NCBI RefSeq assembly: GCF_016464385.1
Contig: NZ_JADMLH010000016.1
Location: forward strand, 1-64,000
Source: Nucisporomicrobium flavum
GTDB taxonomy: Bacteria > Actinomycetota > Actinomycetes > Mycobacteriales > Micromonosporaceae
Direction of reading: 5' to 3'
DNA: 64,000 nt
Shown: piece after piece, positions 9,777 through 18,449 of the stretch
Layout: each line of letters begins with the position of its first letter
How positions within the stretch are numbered: position 1 is the first letter of the stretch
Program-made: the position numbers and the translations under genes
Notes under the pieces: generated by a model
Seen by the model: only the letters and a program-made list of their open reading frames with translations
Told to the model about the DNA's origin: nothing
Databases searched by the model: none

Positions 9777-10094
9777 TCACAGCTCCAGGTCGACGACCTC
9801 CAGCACGCCGCTGAGCACCAGGATCTGGTGCACCCCGCGGGTCGGCCGGGCCAGCGAGAACGCGATCCCCTCGTCGCGGGCCCGCTGGAAGCCGAAGATG
9901 ATCGCGCCCAGCCCCGTGGAGTCGATGAAGGACAGCTTCGACAGCTCCACCACCAACGCCCGGGGCCGGGTCTCGATCGCCTCCACCAGCGCCACCCGTA
10001 CCTGGTCCACGTTGAGCACGTCGACCTCGCCGTGCAGGGCGACGGTCGCTACGTCGGCGTCGCGGTCGAGACTCGTGACGGGTTCGTCGGTCAC
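9777..10094 (-). CDS. STAS-domain anti-sigma factor antagonist
   Basis: A 105-aa single STAS domain of the SpoIIAA/RsbV type. The phospho-acceptor loop FIDSTGLG places the candidate serine at residue 59. In this family the unphosphorylated antagonist binds an anti-sigma kinase and frees a sigma factor, and SpoIIE-type phosphatases reactivate it. Such a phosphatase is encoded at 25407-27212, but there is no adjacent RsbW kinase or sigma gene. I chose the GTG at 10094 because GGAAGGG lies 6 nt upstream; an in-frame GTG at 10139 would add 15 residues with a poorer site. Confidence 0.85.
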   Translation of the reverse strand: MTDEPVTSLDRDADVATVALHGEVDVLNVDQVRVALVEAIETRPRALVVELSKLSFIDSTGLGAIIFGFQRARDEGIAFSLARPTRGVHQILVLSGVLEVVDLEL

Positions 10095-10196
10095 CGGTGG
10101 CCCTTCCGAAGCAATCTTCCGCAGTGGCGATGATTCCACGTACGGTAATCGGCAGCATGACAGTAGAGTGCCGAGTCACCAGTGGGGAGGGGCGGC

Positions 10197-12620
10197 GTGC
10201 CGATCCGGGGTGGTCTGCCGCCGCGTAATCCACGCTTCGCGGGGCGCGAGGATCTTCTCGCCCGGATGCGTGGACTGCTCGGCAACGGACCGGTGGTGCT
10301 GTTGCCCGCCGCTGATCACCAGCTGGGTGGCACGGGACGTACCCAGTTGGCGGTGGAATACGCCTACCGGTACGCGGACACGTACGACCTGGTGTGGTGG
10401 ATCCCCGCCGAGCAGACCGCCGGCATGCGCGCCGCGCTGGTCGGGCTCGCGCAGGAGCTGAAGCTGCCCGAGGCCCGCGACATCAACCGGACGCTGGGCG
10501 CCGTGCGCGACGCGCTGAGCCGCGGCGAGCCGTACCGGAACTGGCTGGTCGTCTTCGAGAACGCCAACCGGCCCGAGGACATCAAGCCGTACCTGCCCAG
10601 CGGCGCCGGGCACGTGCTCGTCACCTCGCGCAACCCGCGGTGGACCACGGAGGTCGCGCAGGCGGTGCCGGTCGCCGTCTTCGACCGTACGGACAGCGTG
10701 GACTTCCTGCGGCACCGCACCCCGGAGCTGTCCGCGGAGGACGCCGAGCGCCTGGCCGCGCACCTCGGTGACGTGCCGATGGCGCTCGACCAGGCGTCCG
10801 CACTGCGCTCGGCGACCGGCTGGAGCGTCGACGAGTACCTGAGCCGCTACGACGCCCGCGCCGCCGAGCTGGCGTTCCCCACCCCCATCCGGGTCGCGTG
10901 GGGGCTGGCCGCCGACGAACTCGCCGAGGCCTCGCCGGCCGCGTTCGAGCTGCTCGAGCTGAGCGCGTTCCTGGCCAGCGCGCCGATCTCCTGGGAGCTG
11001 TTCTGGGCGGCCCGCGGCCTGATGAGCGGCGAGCTTGCCCGGACCCTGCGGATCGAGCGCCGGCTCAAGGCCGCGGTCCGCCTGATCGGCCGGTACGGGC
11101 TGGCCGACCTCGACCCGCCCGGCGAGAGCCTGATCGTGCACCCGCTGGTCCGCGGCATGCTGGGTCAGCAGCTCACGTCGGAGCGGCACGCGGCCCTGCT
11201 GCGCTCGGTGCGGGCGATGCTCGCCGCGGCCGACCCCGGCGATCCCGACAACCCGACGCACTGGCCCCGGTACGCCGAGATCATCCCGCACCTCATCCAC
11301 TCCGACGTGCTGGGCGGCGACTCCGAGGAGGTCCGTCAGCTGGCGGTCGGCTGCGTGCGCTACCTGTACGCCCGCGGCGACTACGACTCCAGCCGTGACC
11401 TGGCCGCGCAGGCGGTGGCCCGGTGGCGGGACAGCCTGGGCGAGACCGACGACCAGACGCTGCTCGCCTCGTTCCACCTGGCGAACGCGCTGCGCGCGGT
11501 GGGGCGTACGGCCGATGCCCGCGTCCTCAACGCGCAGACCCTGCGCTCGCAGCGCGAGGTCCTCGGCGGCGACGACGAGACCACCCTCGCGACGGCCAAC
11601 AGCGTCGGCGCCGACCTGCGCATGCAGGGCCACTTCGAGCAGGCCCGGCAGCTGGACGCCGACAACCTGGTCCGCTACCGCCGGCTGTTCGGCGAGAGCT
11701 TCCCGACCGCGCTGCGCTGCGCCAACAACCTGGCCGTCGACCTGCGGCTGCTCGGCGACTTCCGGGGCGCCCGGGCGCTGGACGAGCAGGTGCTGCGGCA
11801 CCGGCAGGTGATCTTCGTCGAGGGCCACCCGGAGACGCTGTCGTCGCGGGCCGGCCTGGCGTTCGACCTGTTCGGGCTCGGCGACTACGCGGGGGCGGCC
11901 GCCCTGCTCGCCGCCGCCGGGCACTTCGAGGCGCTCGGCGAGGACCACCCGATGGCGCTGTGGGCCGGGCGGTTCGCCGCGATGGCGGCCCGGCGCGGCG
12001 GCCGGCCGGACGCGCGGAAGCTGGCGGCCGCCAACGTCGAGCTCTTCCGGCACAAGTTCGGCGACCTCAACGTGGAGACGCTGGGTGCGATCGTGTCGCT
12101 GGCCAACTGCGCCCGCGAGGCCGGCGACCTCGACGAGGCGCATCACCTGCTCGAACGGGCGGTGGTGCGCTACCACGCCGTCCTCGGCGACGAGCACCCG
12201 TTCACGCTGGCCGCCGGCGCCGACCTGGCCGGCGTGGTCCGTGCCACCGGCCGGTACGCCGAGGCCCGCACGATCGACGAGGAGGCGCTCGGCGGCCTGC
12301 GGCGCAGCGTAGGCGCCGACCACCCGTTCACGCTCGCGTGCGCCAACGGGCTCGCGGCTGACCTGCTCGCCATCGGGGAGGCGCAGCAGGCGCGGGAGAT
12401 CGCCCTGGACACGCTCACCCGGTCCCGTACGGTCCGCGGCGCCGACCACCCCGACACGCTGGCGTGCGCGTTCAACGTGGCCCTGGACGCGGGCGACGAG
12501 CAGTCGGCCGAGGTCGCGGTGCAGCGGCTGCAGAAGGCGTACGGCGACAGCCACCCGGTGCTGGCCCGGGCGCAGGCGGGCGTACGCCTGGAGACCGAGA
12601 TCGAGCCGCCGCCGCTGTGA
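10197..12620 (+). CDS. NB-ARC-like/tetratricopeptide protein of the FxSxx-COOH-system type
   Basis: An 807-aa cytosolic STAND-like protein. The N-terminus PPRNPRFAGRED leads into a nucleotide-binding region whose P-loop reads GGTGRT (44-49), with Arg48 where Lys is expected. An NB-ARC-like winged segment follows (to about 390), then about 10 TPR-like repeats of roughly 42 residues, recognisable by recurring GxxHPxTL/GxxxxAR patterns. Proteins of this layout are annotated as the TPR component of FxSxx-COOH peptide systems, and such a peptide lies 8 kb away at 19949. They also occur alone as regulators. The GTG at 10197 has GGGGAGG 6 nt upstream, better than the earlier GTG at 10182. The Lys-to-Arg change suggests weakened ATP hydrolysis. 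Confidence 0.75.
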   Translation: MPIRGGLPPRNPRFAGREDLLARMRGLLGNGPVVLLPAADHQLGGTGRTQLAVEYAYRYADTYDLVWWIPAEQTAGMRAALVGLAQELKLPEARDINRTLGAVRDALSRGEPYRNWLVVFENANRPEDIKPYLPSGAGHVLVTSRNPRWTTEVAQAVPVAVFDRTDSVDFLRHRTPELSAEDAERLAAHLGDVPMALDQASALRSATGWSVDEYLSRYDARAAELAFPTPIRVAWGLAADELAEASPAAFELLELSAFLASAPISWELFWAARGLMSGELARTLRIERRLKAAVRLIGRYGLADLDPPGESLIVHPLVRGMLGQQLTSERHAALLRSVRAMLAAADPGDPDNPTHWPRYAEIIPHLIHSDVLGGDSEEVRQLAVGCVRYLYARGDYDSSRDLAAQAVARWRDSLGETDDQTLLASFHLANALRAVGRTADARVLNAQTLRSQREVLGGDDETTLATANSVGADLRMQGHFEQARQLDADNLVRYRRLFGESFPTALRCANNLAVDLRLLGDFRGARALDEQVLRHRQVIFVEGHPETLSSRAGLAFDLFGLGDYAGAAALLAAAGHFEALGEDHPMALWAGRFAAMAARRGGRPDARKLAAANVELFRHKFGDLNVETLGAIVSLANCAREAGDLDEAHHLLERAVVRYHAVLGDEHPFTLAAGADLAGVVRATGRYAEARTIDEEALGGLRRSVGADHPFTLACANGLAADLLAIGEAQQAREIALDTLTRSRTVRGADHPDTLACAFNVALDAGDEQSAEVAVQRLQKAYGDSHPVLARAQAGVRLETEIEPPPL

Positions 12621-12637
12621 CCGGGCCCGGGGGTCAC
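12617..12637. terminator. Short hairpin overlapping two convergent stop codons
   Basis: GTGACC (12617-12622) pairs with GGTCAC (12632-12637) around a G/C-only loop. It spans the stop of the TPR gene and the stop of the lipoprotein gene, so it may end both transcripts. With a 6-bp stem it is modest evidence. Confidence 0.4.
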
Positions 12638-13212
12638 GGGGTGTAGACGATGGCCATCCGGGTGAGCGTGCCGTCCGTGGTGGCGATTGCGACCATGCCG
12701 CCCTCGTTGAGCTTGAACCACCCGGCGAACTCCTTCGCCGTCATGGGGCAGGTGCCGCCCTTCTCGGGGGCGTCGAGGCACACGTTGCCGTCGGCGCCCT
12801 CCCAGGTGAAGTACTTCGCCGTCGCGGCGATGGGCACGGTGACCTTGGTGTGGCTCGCCTCGGTGACGTACTCGTGGTTGACGCACCGGCTGTCCGAGCG
12901 CTTGATCTTGAACGTCCGGCAGTACGCGTCGCCCGTCATGAAGATGATCGGCTCGACGACGGCGGACGCGTTCTTCCCGTCGTACGCGTGCAGCTTCACC
13001 ACCGACGTGGTGCTGCCCTGGGTGAGATCCGCGAAGCGCGGCTGAGGCGCCGCCTTGGTGATGGACGGAAGACTCGACGTCGACGGCGACGGTGACGTCG
13101 ACGTCGACGTCGATGAAGGGGACGCCGGGACGGGAGAGGCTTCCGGCTTGTCGGTGCCGCACCCGCCGGCCACGAGGACCAGCAGCACCACGGCGGGAAG
13201 GGCGCGCTTCAC
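12634..13212 (-). CDS. Putative lipoprotein coupled to a Ser/Thr kinase
   Basis: A 192-aa exported protein. A lipoprotein signal peptide ends in VAGGC with Cys18 as the acylation site, followed by a Ser/Thr/Pro linker (about 25-48) and a soluble domain with four Cys that could form two disulfides. I recognise no family for that domain. It starts with GTG overlapping the kinase TGA (GTGA), with GGAGG upstream, so the two are translationally coupled. The kinase has its own extracytoplasmic domain, so this lipoprotein may sit with it at the outer face of the membrane; this partner role is inferred. Confidence 0.75.
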   Translation of the reverse strand: MKRALPAVVLLVLVAGGCGTDKPEASPVPASPSSTSTSTSPSPSTSSLPSITKAAPQPRFADLTQGSTTSVVKLHAYDGKNASAVVEPIIFMTGDAYCRTFKIKRSDSRCVNHEYVTEASHTKVTVPIAATAKYFTWEGADGNVCLDAPEKGGTCPMTAKEFAGWFKLNEGGMVAIATTDGTLTRMAIVYTP

Positions 13213-14813
13213 AGTTCCATGACCTCCGCACGGGCGAACGCCGCTCGGGCGTCGCCGCTGATGACATCGTCGATGACCCCGAAGGTCACCCGCCCGGCCG
13301 GCCGGGACGGCTCGCCGAGCCGGGTTCTCAGCGCGGCCGTACCGTCCACGGTGACGGTCGCCTCGTCCTGTTCCACGACGACGTCGACCCGGCGGGCCCG
13401 GCCCAGTTCGCCGCCGGTGACCGTGGCCCTCGTCTCGCCCGTGACGCCGTCGGCGGTGTCCGTACCGAGCCGGACCTCGGTTTCGCAGAGCGACACCAGG
13501 TAGCCGCCGCCGGCGCCGGCCGCGCGGAACCAGATCGCCGCGCACGTACCCGGGGTGAGGATCGTCGCGTCCACGCTGACGGCCTGGTCGCCGGCGATGG
13601 GCTCGGACGGACCCTGGCAGCGGTAGACGGGCGACATCCCGGTCCTGGCCTCGAGCCGGCCGTCCGCGAACACGCAGCGGCCCTCGGCGTCGCCCCGGGT
13701 GGCCTGCCACTGGCCGGGCCGGTCCAGGCGGTCGATGATCGCCGTGCCTCCGGCGGCCCGGCTGCGGGAGGGCGTCGGCGCGGTCGTGCCCTCGCCGCGC
13801 GACGCCGACGCTCCCGGTCCCGGTCCCGACAGCGCTTGAGTGGCCACGACACCGGCCGTCCCCAGCACCAGCACACCCATGCCGGCCAGGGCCAGTCTTC
13901 GGGTCCGGCCGGGCCGCATGCCTCCGGCGGTGAGCCGGCGCGCGGCCGTCGCGGCGCGGAGCAGCTCGGGGCGTACCGGCTCGGCCCGGTCCTGGGTGTC
14001 GAGCTCCAGCAGCAGCTCCAGCAACTCGTGTGCGGTGGGCCGGTCCGCCGGGTCCTTCGCGAGCGTGCGGGCGACCACCTGGCGCAGCGGGTCCGGCAGC
14101 CCGGACAGGTCCGGCGGCTGGGTCAGGATGCGCGCCGCGGTCGCCGCGGGGGAGTCCGCCTGGAAGGGGGTACGCCTGGTGCCGGCGTACGCGACGACCG
14201 CGCCCCACGCGAACACGTCGGCCGCCGGGCCGACCCTGCCGTGCCGGTCGGTCTCGAAGCGTTCCGGCGCCATGTACGCGACCGTGCCCACCATCTGATC
14301 GGTCTGCGTGTGCCGGCTCGTCGCCTCGAACGCGCGGGCGATGCCGAAGTCGATGACCTTCGGCGTGCCCAGCGCGAGGAGCACGTTGCCGGGCTTGAGG
14401 TCGCGGTGGATCACCCCGGCGCCGTGGATCGCGGCCAGCGCCGTCGCCACCCCCACGGCGACGCTGTGCAGGTTGCCGCCGCTCAGCGGGCCGTTACCGG
14501 CGATCACCTCGGACAGGGTGGGCCCGTCGACGTACTCGACCACCAGGTACGGCGTGGGATGCTCCGGGTCGGCGTCGAGCACCTCGGCCGTGCAGAACGG
14601 CGGCACCTGGCGGGCCCGGTTCACCTCGCTGCGGAACCGGCCGCGGAACTCGGGGTCGTACGCGTACTCCGGCCGGATCATCTTGACCGCGACCAGCCGG
14701 CCGCCGGCGTCCCGGCCGAGGTAGACGGCGCCCATGCCGCCCTGGCCCAGCCGCCCGAGCAGCTGATAGCCGCCCAGCTCGGTCGGATCCCCCGGCAGGA
14801 GCGGATCGGTCAC
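13209..14813 (-). CDS. Transmembrane PknB-type serine/threonine protein kinase
   Basis: A 534-aa Hanks-type kinase. The catalytic domain (about 15-270) has the glycine loop GQGGMGAVY, Lys44 in VAVK, HRDLKPGN with Asp138, and Asp155 of the DFG, so it should be active. A juxtamembrane region leads to one TM helix (about 307-328), a Ser/Pro linker, and an extracytoplasmic domain of about 190 residues that looks like a LamG/concanavalin-type beta-sandwich (for example VFADGRLEAR, WFRAAGAGGGYLV). There are no PASTA repeats, so it is not the cell-wall PknB itself. Start GTG at 14813; the ribosome site is weak. It probably senses an external ligand, and the coupled lipoprotein at 12634-13212 is a candidate. 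Confidence 0.92.
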   Translation of the reverse strand: MTDPLLPGDPTELGGYQLLGRLGQGGMGAVYLGRDAGGRLVAVKMIRPEYAYDPEFRGRFRSEVNRARQVPPFCTAEVLDADPEHPTPYLVVEYVDGPTLSEVIAGNGPLSGGNLHSVAVGVATALAAIHGAGVIHRDLKPGNVLLALGTPKVIDFGIARAFEATSRHTQTDQMVGTVAYMAPERFETDRHGRVGPAADVFAWGAVVAYAGTRRTPFQADSPAATAARILTQPPDLSGLPDPLRQVVARTLAKDPADRPTAHELLELLLELDTQDRAEPVRPELLRAATAARRLTAGGMRPGRTRRLALAGMGVLVLGTAGVVATQALSGPGPGASASRGEGTTAPTPSRSRAAGGTAIIDRLDRPGQWQATRGDAEGRCVFADGRLEARTGMSPVYRCQGPSEPIAGDQAVSVDATILTPGTCAAIWFRAAGAGGGYLVSLCETEVRLGTDTADGVTGETRATVTGGELGRARRVDVVVEQDEATVTVDGTAALRTRLGEPSRPAGRVTFGVIDDVISGDARAAFARAEVMEL

Positions 14814-14833
14814 CCGCAGGACGATACATCGAT

Positions 14834-16027
14834 CTATCGAGCCAGCCGTTCGACGGCGTCCGCGGCCGCCCCAGCCCCGCCGGCGGCCCGGAACGACCCG
14901 GCCATCCCGGCGAGGTTCTTGCGGATCGTGTCGTCGCCGTCCACGTCGCGGACGGCCTCGCGCAGAGCCTCGGCTGTCTGGTCGGTCAGCGTCGTGCCCA
15001 GTCCCAGCTCACGGAGCCGGCGAGCGTTGGCGTGCTGTTCGGGCATCTGCGGGACGGCCACGGTGGGCACCCGGTGGAGCACCGCCTCCATGGTGGAGTT
15101 CATGCCGGCGTGGGTGACGAACACGCGCGCGTGCCGGAGGACCTCGAGCTGCGGGAAGGACGGGCGTACGTCGACGTTCGCGGGGACGGCGCCGAGCCGG
15201 GCCGGATCGATCCGGTCGCCGACGGCCATCGCCACCTGCCAGTCGGTGCCCGCGAACGCCTCGATGCAGAGGCGGAAGAACGCCGGATCCTCGTTCATCA
15301 GCGTGCCGAGCGAGACGAACAGCAGGCGGGTGCCGGGCGCCGGCGGTTCCCAGCTGCCCGTGTCCGTACGCGCGTGCTCCGAGGGCCCGACGAAGGCGTA
15401 CCGGTCGCCGAAGGTGTCGCCGTCGTACTGGAATTCCCGTGGCACGAAGACCACGTCGAGGTCACCGGGGACCCGGCTGAGCACCGTGCCGAGCGTGCGC
15501 GTGATGCCGAACGGTGCCGTGTACGCCCGTACGCGCGACTCCGCGGCCGCCATCGACGCGGCGAGCCGTTCGGGATCGGGGACGAACTCCTGCAGCGGCG
15601 TGTAGTGCTTGTTCGCCGCGAATGTGGGTCGCAACTGGATGCCGGGCACCCCGAGGATGTCCGCCAGCATGGCCCCGGCGAGGGAGTTGGCGTCGTAGCA
15701 GACCACGTCCGGCGGGTCGGCGGCGAAGCCCTCGCGCAGCACCGGCAGCTCGTATTCGGTGGCCGCGAGCACCAGGTCGGCGATCATGGCGACCACGTCG
15801 GTGCTCGCGTCGCGCAGGGCGCTCTGGCCCGACCGGCCGCGGTGCCGGAACTCGCCGGCCGGCAGGTCGAGGAACGTGGCCCCGGCACGCCGGACGGCCG
15901 GGGCGAACGATGCCTCGAGGGCGTACGTGACCCGGTGCCCGCGCCGGACCAGCTCGGCCACGAGGGGCAGTGTCGGGTTGATGTGCCCGGCGCCGTTCCG
16001 GCCGACGAAGGCGAAGTGCCGTCGCAT
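14834..16027 (-). CDS. Macrolide-family (MGT) glycosyltransferase
   Basis: A 397-aa GT-B glycosyltransferase of the GT1/MGT group. The N-terminal acceptor domain starts RRHFAFVGRNGAGHINPTL with the conserved His of this family. The C-terminal nucleotide-sugar site contains FVTHAGMNSTMEA followed by VPQMPEQHANARR. MGT enzymes transfer glucose or a deoxysugar to macrolides and related small molecules, often for self-protection. The ATG at 16027 has GGAG 7 nt upstream and fits the family N-terminus; an upstream in-frame start adds 14 non-conserved residues. It is divergent from a TetR gene across a repeat-containing gap. A resistance or detoxification gene under TetR control is a reasonable inference. 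Confidence 0.88.
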   Translation of the reverse strand: MRRHFAFVGRNGAGHINPTLPLVAELVRRGHRVTYALEASFAPAVRRAGATFLDLPAGEFRHRGRSGQSALRDASTDVVAMIADLVLAATEYELPVLREGFAADPPDVVCYDANSLAGAMLADILGVPGIQLRPTFAANKHYTPLQEFVPDPERLAASMAAAESRVRAYTAPFGITRTLGTVLSRVPGDLDVVFVPREFQYDGDTFGDRYAFVGPSEHARTDTGSWEPPAPGTRLLFVSLGTLMNEDPAFFRLCIEAFAGTDWQVAMAVGDRIDPARLGAVPANVDVRPSFPQLEVLRHARVFVTHAGMNSTMEAVLHRVPTVAVPQMPEQHANARRLRELGLGTTLTDQTAEALREAVRDVDGDDTIRKNLAGMAGSFRAAGGAGAAADAVERLAR

Positions 16028-16091
16028 CTGACAGCTCCGATCGAGAGGAGATATGGAACTCAGTCCCACTTATGGAACCAAGTGTCAGATG
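16025..16091. promoter_or_regulatory. Repeat-rich control region between MGT and TetR
   Basis: Two signals overlap in the divergent gap. TATGGAAC occurs twice as a direct repeat, 19 bp apart (16052-16059 and 16071-16078), each followed by a similar AGT-containing stretch. A perfect 9-bp inverted repeat has arms CATCTGACA (16025-16033, covering the glycosyltransferase start codon) and TGTCAGATG (16083-16091). Either could be the operator of the TetR protein at 16132. Confidence 0.45.
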
Positions 16092-16131
16092 AGCACCGTA
16101 GCGGGGCCGCGCCACCCGGTACCGTGACGCG

Positions 16132-16722
16132 GTGGCATCAGACCAGGTCCCGGGCGGTGCACGGGCGCGTGCCCGCCGGGCGATGCGCGACCAGGTGGCC
16201 GCGACGGCCGTGGCGCTCTTCCTCGAGCGGGGCTTCGACGGGACCACGGTGGACGACATCTGCGCCCGCGCCGACATCTCCCGCAGCACGTTCTTCCGCT
16301 ACTTCCCGACGAAGGAGGAGGCGCTGTTCGGCCGGGCGACGGAGACCGGGCGCGCCTGGCTGGAGGCGCTGATCGCACGGCCGGCCGGCGAACCGCCGTG
16401 GGTCGCCCTGCGGCGCTCGCTCGACCCGCGGCTGCGGGAGCTCGCCGACGCCGGCGAGGCCATCAAGCCCCTCATGCGGCTGATCCTCGCGACGCCCGCG
16501 CTGGCCGCGCACCATCGCGAGAAGAACGCGTACTGGCAGGACCTGCTTCGGCCGGAGGTCGCCCGCCGGCTGGGCGCCGACCCGGACGACGCGGCGGATC
16601 CCCGGGCCGAGGCCATGGTCGCGGCGGCCCTCGGATGTCTGGACGCGGCGCTGCGAGCGTGGATGGCGGGCGGTCAAGAATTGCCCGAGCTCCTGGACCG
16701 AGCCATGGCCGTGATCGGTTAG
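16132..16722 (+). CDS. TetR/AcrR-family transcriptional regulator
   Basis: A 196-aa repressor. The N-terminal helix-turn-helix (about 14-60) has the family pattern LFLERGFDGTTVDDIC and ISRSTFFRYFPTKEEAL. The rest is an all-helical ligand-binding domain with a C-terminal region like TetR_C families that bind lipophilic compounds. It is divergent from the MGT glycosyltransferase and probably represses it, perhaps along with itself. The start is GTG; later ATGs would cut into the first helix. Its stop overlaps the stop of the convergent GGDEF-EAL gene. Confidence 0.9.
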   Translation: MASDQVPGGARARARRAMRDQVAATAVALFLERGFDGTTVDDICARADISRSTFFRYFPTKEEALFGRATETGRAWLEALIARPAGEPPWVALRRSLDPRLRELADAGEAIKPLMRLILATPALAAHHREKNAYWQDLLRPEVARRLGADPDDAADPRAEAMVAAALGCLDAALRAWMAGGQELPELLDRAMAVIG

Positions 16723-18404
16723 GCGGAGAGCGCCGCCTGCCGGGTCAGCAGCTCGGTGAGCTGGCCGGCCGGCATGGGCCGGGCGAAGTGGTAGCCCTGC
16801 GCCTGCGCGCACTCCAGCTCCCGCAGCCGGGAGGCCTGGCCGGCGTCCTCGACGCCCTCGGCGACCGGCGCGAGGCCGAACGTACGGGCGATCTGCAGCA
16901 CCGCCTCGGCGACCGACGCGCCGGTGGTCTCCTGCATCGCCTGCACGAACGACTTGTCGATCTTGACGACGTCGACCGGCAGCGTGCCGAGGTGGCTCAG
17001 CGACGAGAAGCCGGTGCCGAAGTCGTCGAGCGCGATGCGCACGCCGAGGGTCTTCAACGCGCCCAGTACCCGGGCGGACTCGACCAGGTCGACCAGCGCG
17101 ACGGACTCGGTCAGCTCGAGCACCAGCAGCGACGGCGGCAGGCCGGTCCGCTCGAGGACGCCACGGACCTCGTCGACCAGGGCCGGGTTGCTCAGCTGGC
17201 TCGCCGACAGGTTGACGTTGAGCTCGAAGCCGGGCTGCTGCTCCTGCCAGGCGGCGGCCTGCCGGCACGCCTCCTCGAGGACCCAGCCGCCGAGGCGCGG
17301 CAGCAGGCCCAGCGACTCGGCCATGTCGAGGAAGGCGATCGGGGGTACGAGGCCGCGCTCGGGGTGGTTCCAGCGGACCAGCGCCTCCACGCCGACGGTG
17401 TGCTCGCCGGCCAGGTCGACGATCGGCTGGTAGTGCACCTCGAACTCGCCGTCGTCGAGGGCGCGGCGCAGGTCCGCCTCCTCGCGCCGGCGGGCCTCCA
17501 CCGCGGCGAACTGCGCCGGGTCGAAGCGCCGGGCGACGCCCTTGCCCTCGCCCTTGGCCTGGTACAGGGCCAGGTCGGCCTCGCGCAGCACCTCGTCGAC
17601 GAGCACGTCGCTGCCGCGGGTGATGGCGATGCCGGCGCTGGCGCGGATGCTCAGTACCGCCTCGCCGACGGTCAGCGGCTGGGCGAGGTCGCGCAGGATG
17701 CGGTTGGCCACGGTGTCGGCGATCTGGTCGTCGACCAGGCGCGGCAGCAGCACCACGAACTCGTCGCCGCCCAGGCGGGACACGGTGTCGTTGGTCCGTA
17801 CGTTGGCGGTGAGCCGGTCCGCGGCGGTGCGCAGCAGCTCGTCGCCGACAGTGTGGCCGTACGTGTCGTTGACCTCCTTGAACCCGTCCAGGTCGAACAG
17901 GATCACGGCGGTCATCGTGTCGTCGGCGTCGGCCAGCGCGTCCCGCGCATGGTCCATGAACAGCTTGCGGTTGCCGAGCTCGGTCAGCGGATCCCGGAAC
18001 GCCTGGCGGACCAGCTGGGCGCGCTGCCGGGTGAGGTCCCGGACGAGGCCCTCGTTCGCCCGCGCGCCGAGGAACTGCCGGACCAGGATGATCGCGGCCA
18101 CGGTGAGCGTGAGCCAGGTCAGGCCGGGGCTGAGCTGCCCGTCGCGGCCGAACCGGACGCCGGCGAGCACCACGGCGGCGGCGACCGGGACGTACTGCAC
18201 GAGGGGTCGGCGCCGGGCGAGCAGCAGAACTGCCGTGGCGGCCGCCCCGACGACGGCGGCGGCGGCGATCAGCCGGCCGGCACCCGCCGTACCGCGGACG
18301 ACGTCCTCGACCGGCGCAGACCACGCCAGCAGAAGAAGCGACGTCAGGATCATGGCGTGGTCGACACAGCGACGCACCCGATCCATGGCACCCGTCCGGC
18401 TCAT
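16719..18404 (-). CDS. Membrane GGDEF-EAL cyclic-di-GMP protein
   Basis: A 561-aa protein. About four N-terminal TM helices (17-30, 43-63, 70-84, 98-113) are followed by a short linker, a GGDEF domain (about 135-295) with intact GGDEF at 212-216 and an RTND inhibitory I-site 5 residues upstream, and an EAL domain (about 310-555) with EAL at 340-342, ELTES, DDFG, KIDKSF and EGVED. Both catalytic sites look complete, so synthesis and hydrolysis of c-di-GMP are both possible. The ATG at 18404 has GGAGGTGAGC directly upstream. No obvious operon partner. In actinomycetes such proteins tune development and antibiotic production. Confidence 0.93.
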   Translation of the reverse strand: MSRTGAMDRVRRCVDHAMILTSLLLLAWSAPVEDVVRGTAGAGRLIAAAAVVGAAATAVLLLARRRPLVQYVPVAAAVVLAGVRFGRDGQLSPGLTWLTLTVAAIILVRQFLGARANEGLVRDLTRQRAQLVRQAFRDPLTELGNRKLFMDHARDALADADDTMTAVILFDLDGFKEVNDTYGHTVGDELLRTAADRLTANVRTNDTVSRLGGDEFVVLLPRLVDDQIADTVANRILRDLAQPLTVGEAVLSIRASAGIAITRGSDVLVDEVLREADLALYQAKGEGKGVARRFDPAQFAAVEARRREEADLRRALDDGEFEVHYQPIVDLAGEHTVGVEALVRWNHPERGLVPPIAFLDMAESLGLLPRLGGWVLEEACRQAAAWQEQQPGFELNVNLSASQLSNPALVDEVRGVLERTGLPPSLLVLELTESVALVDLVESARVLGALKTLGVRIALDDFGTGFSSLSHLGTLPVDVVKIDKSFVQAMQETTGASVAEAVLQIARTFGLAPVAEGVEDAGQASRLRELECAQAQGYHFARPMPAGQLTELLTRQAALSA

Positions 18405-18449
18405 GCTCACCTCCAACAGGGGCCATGATCGGCTCGGTGGCGGGGAACT

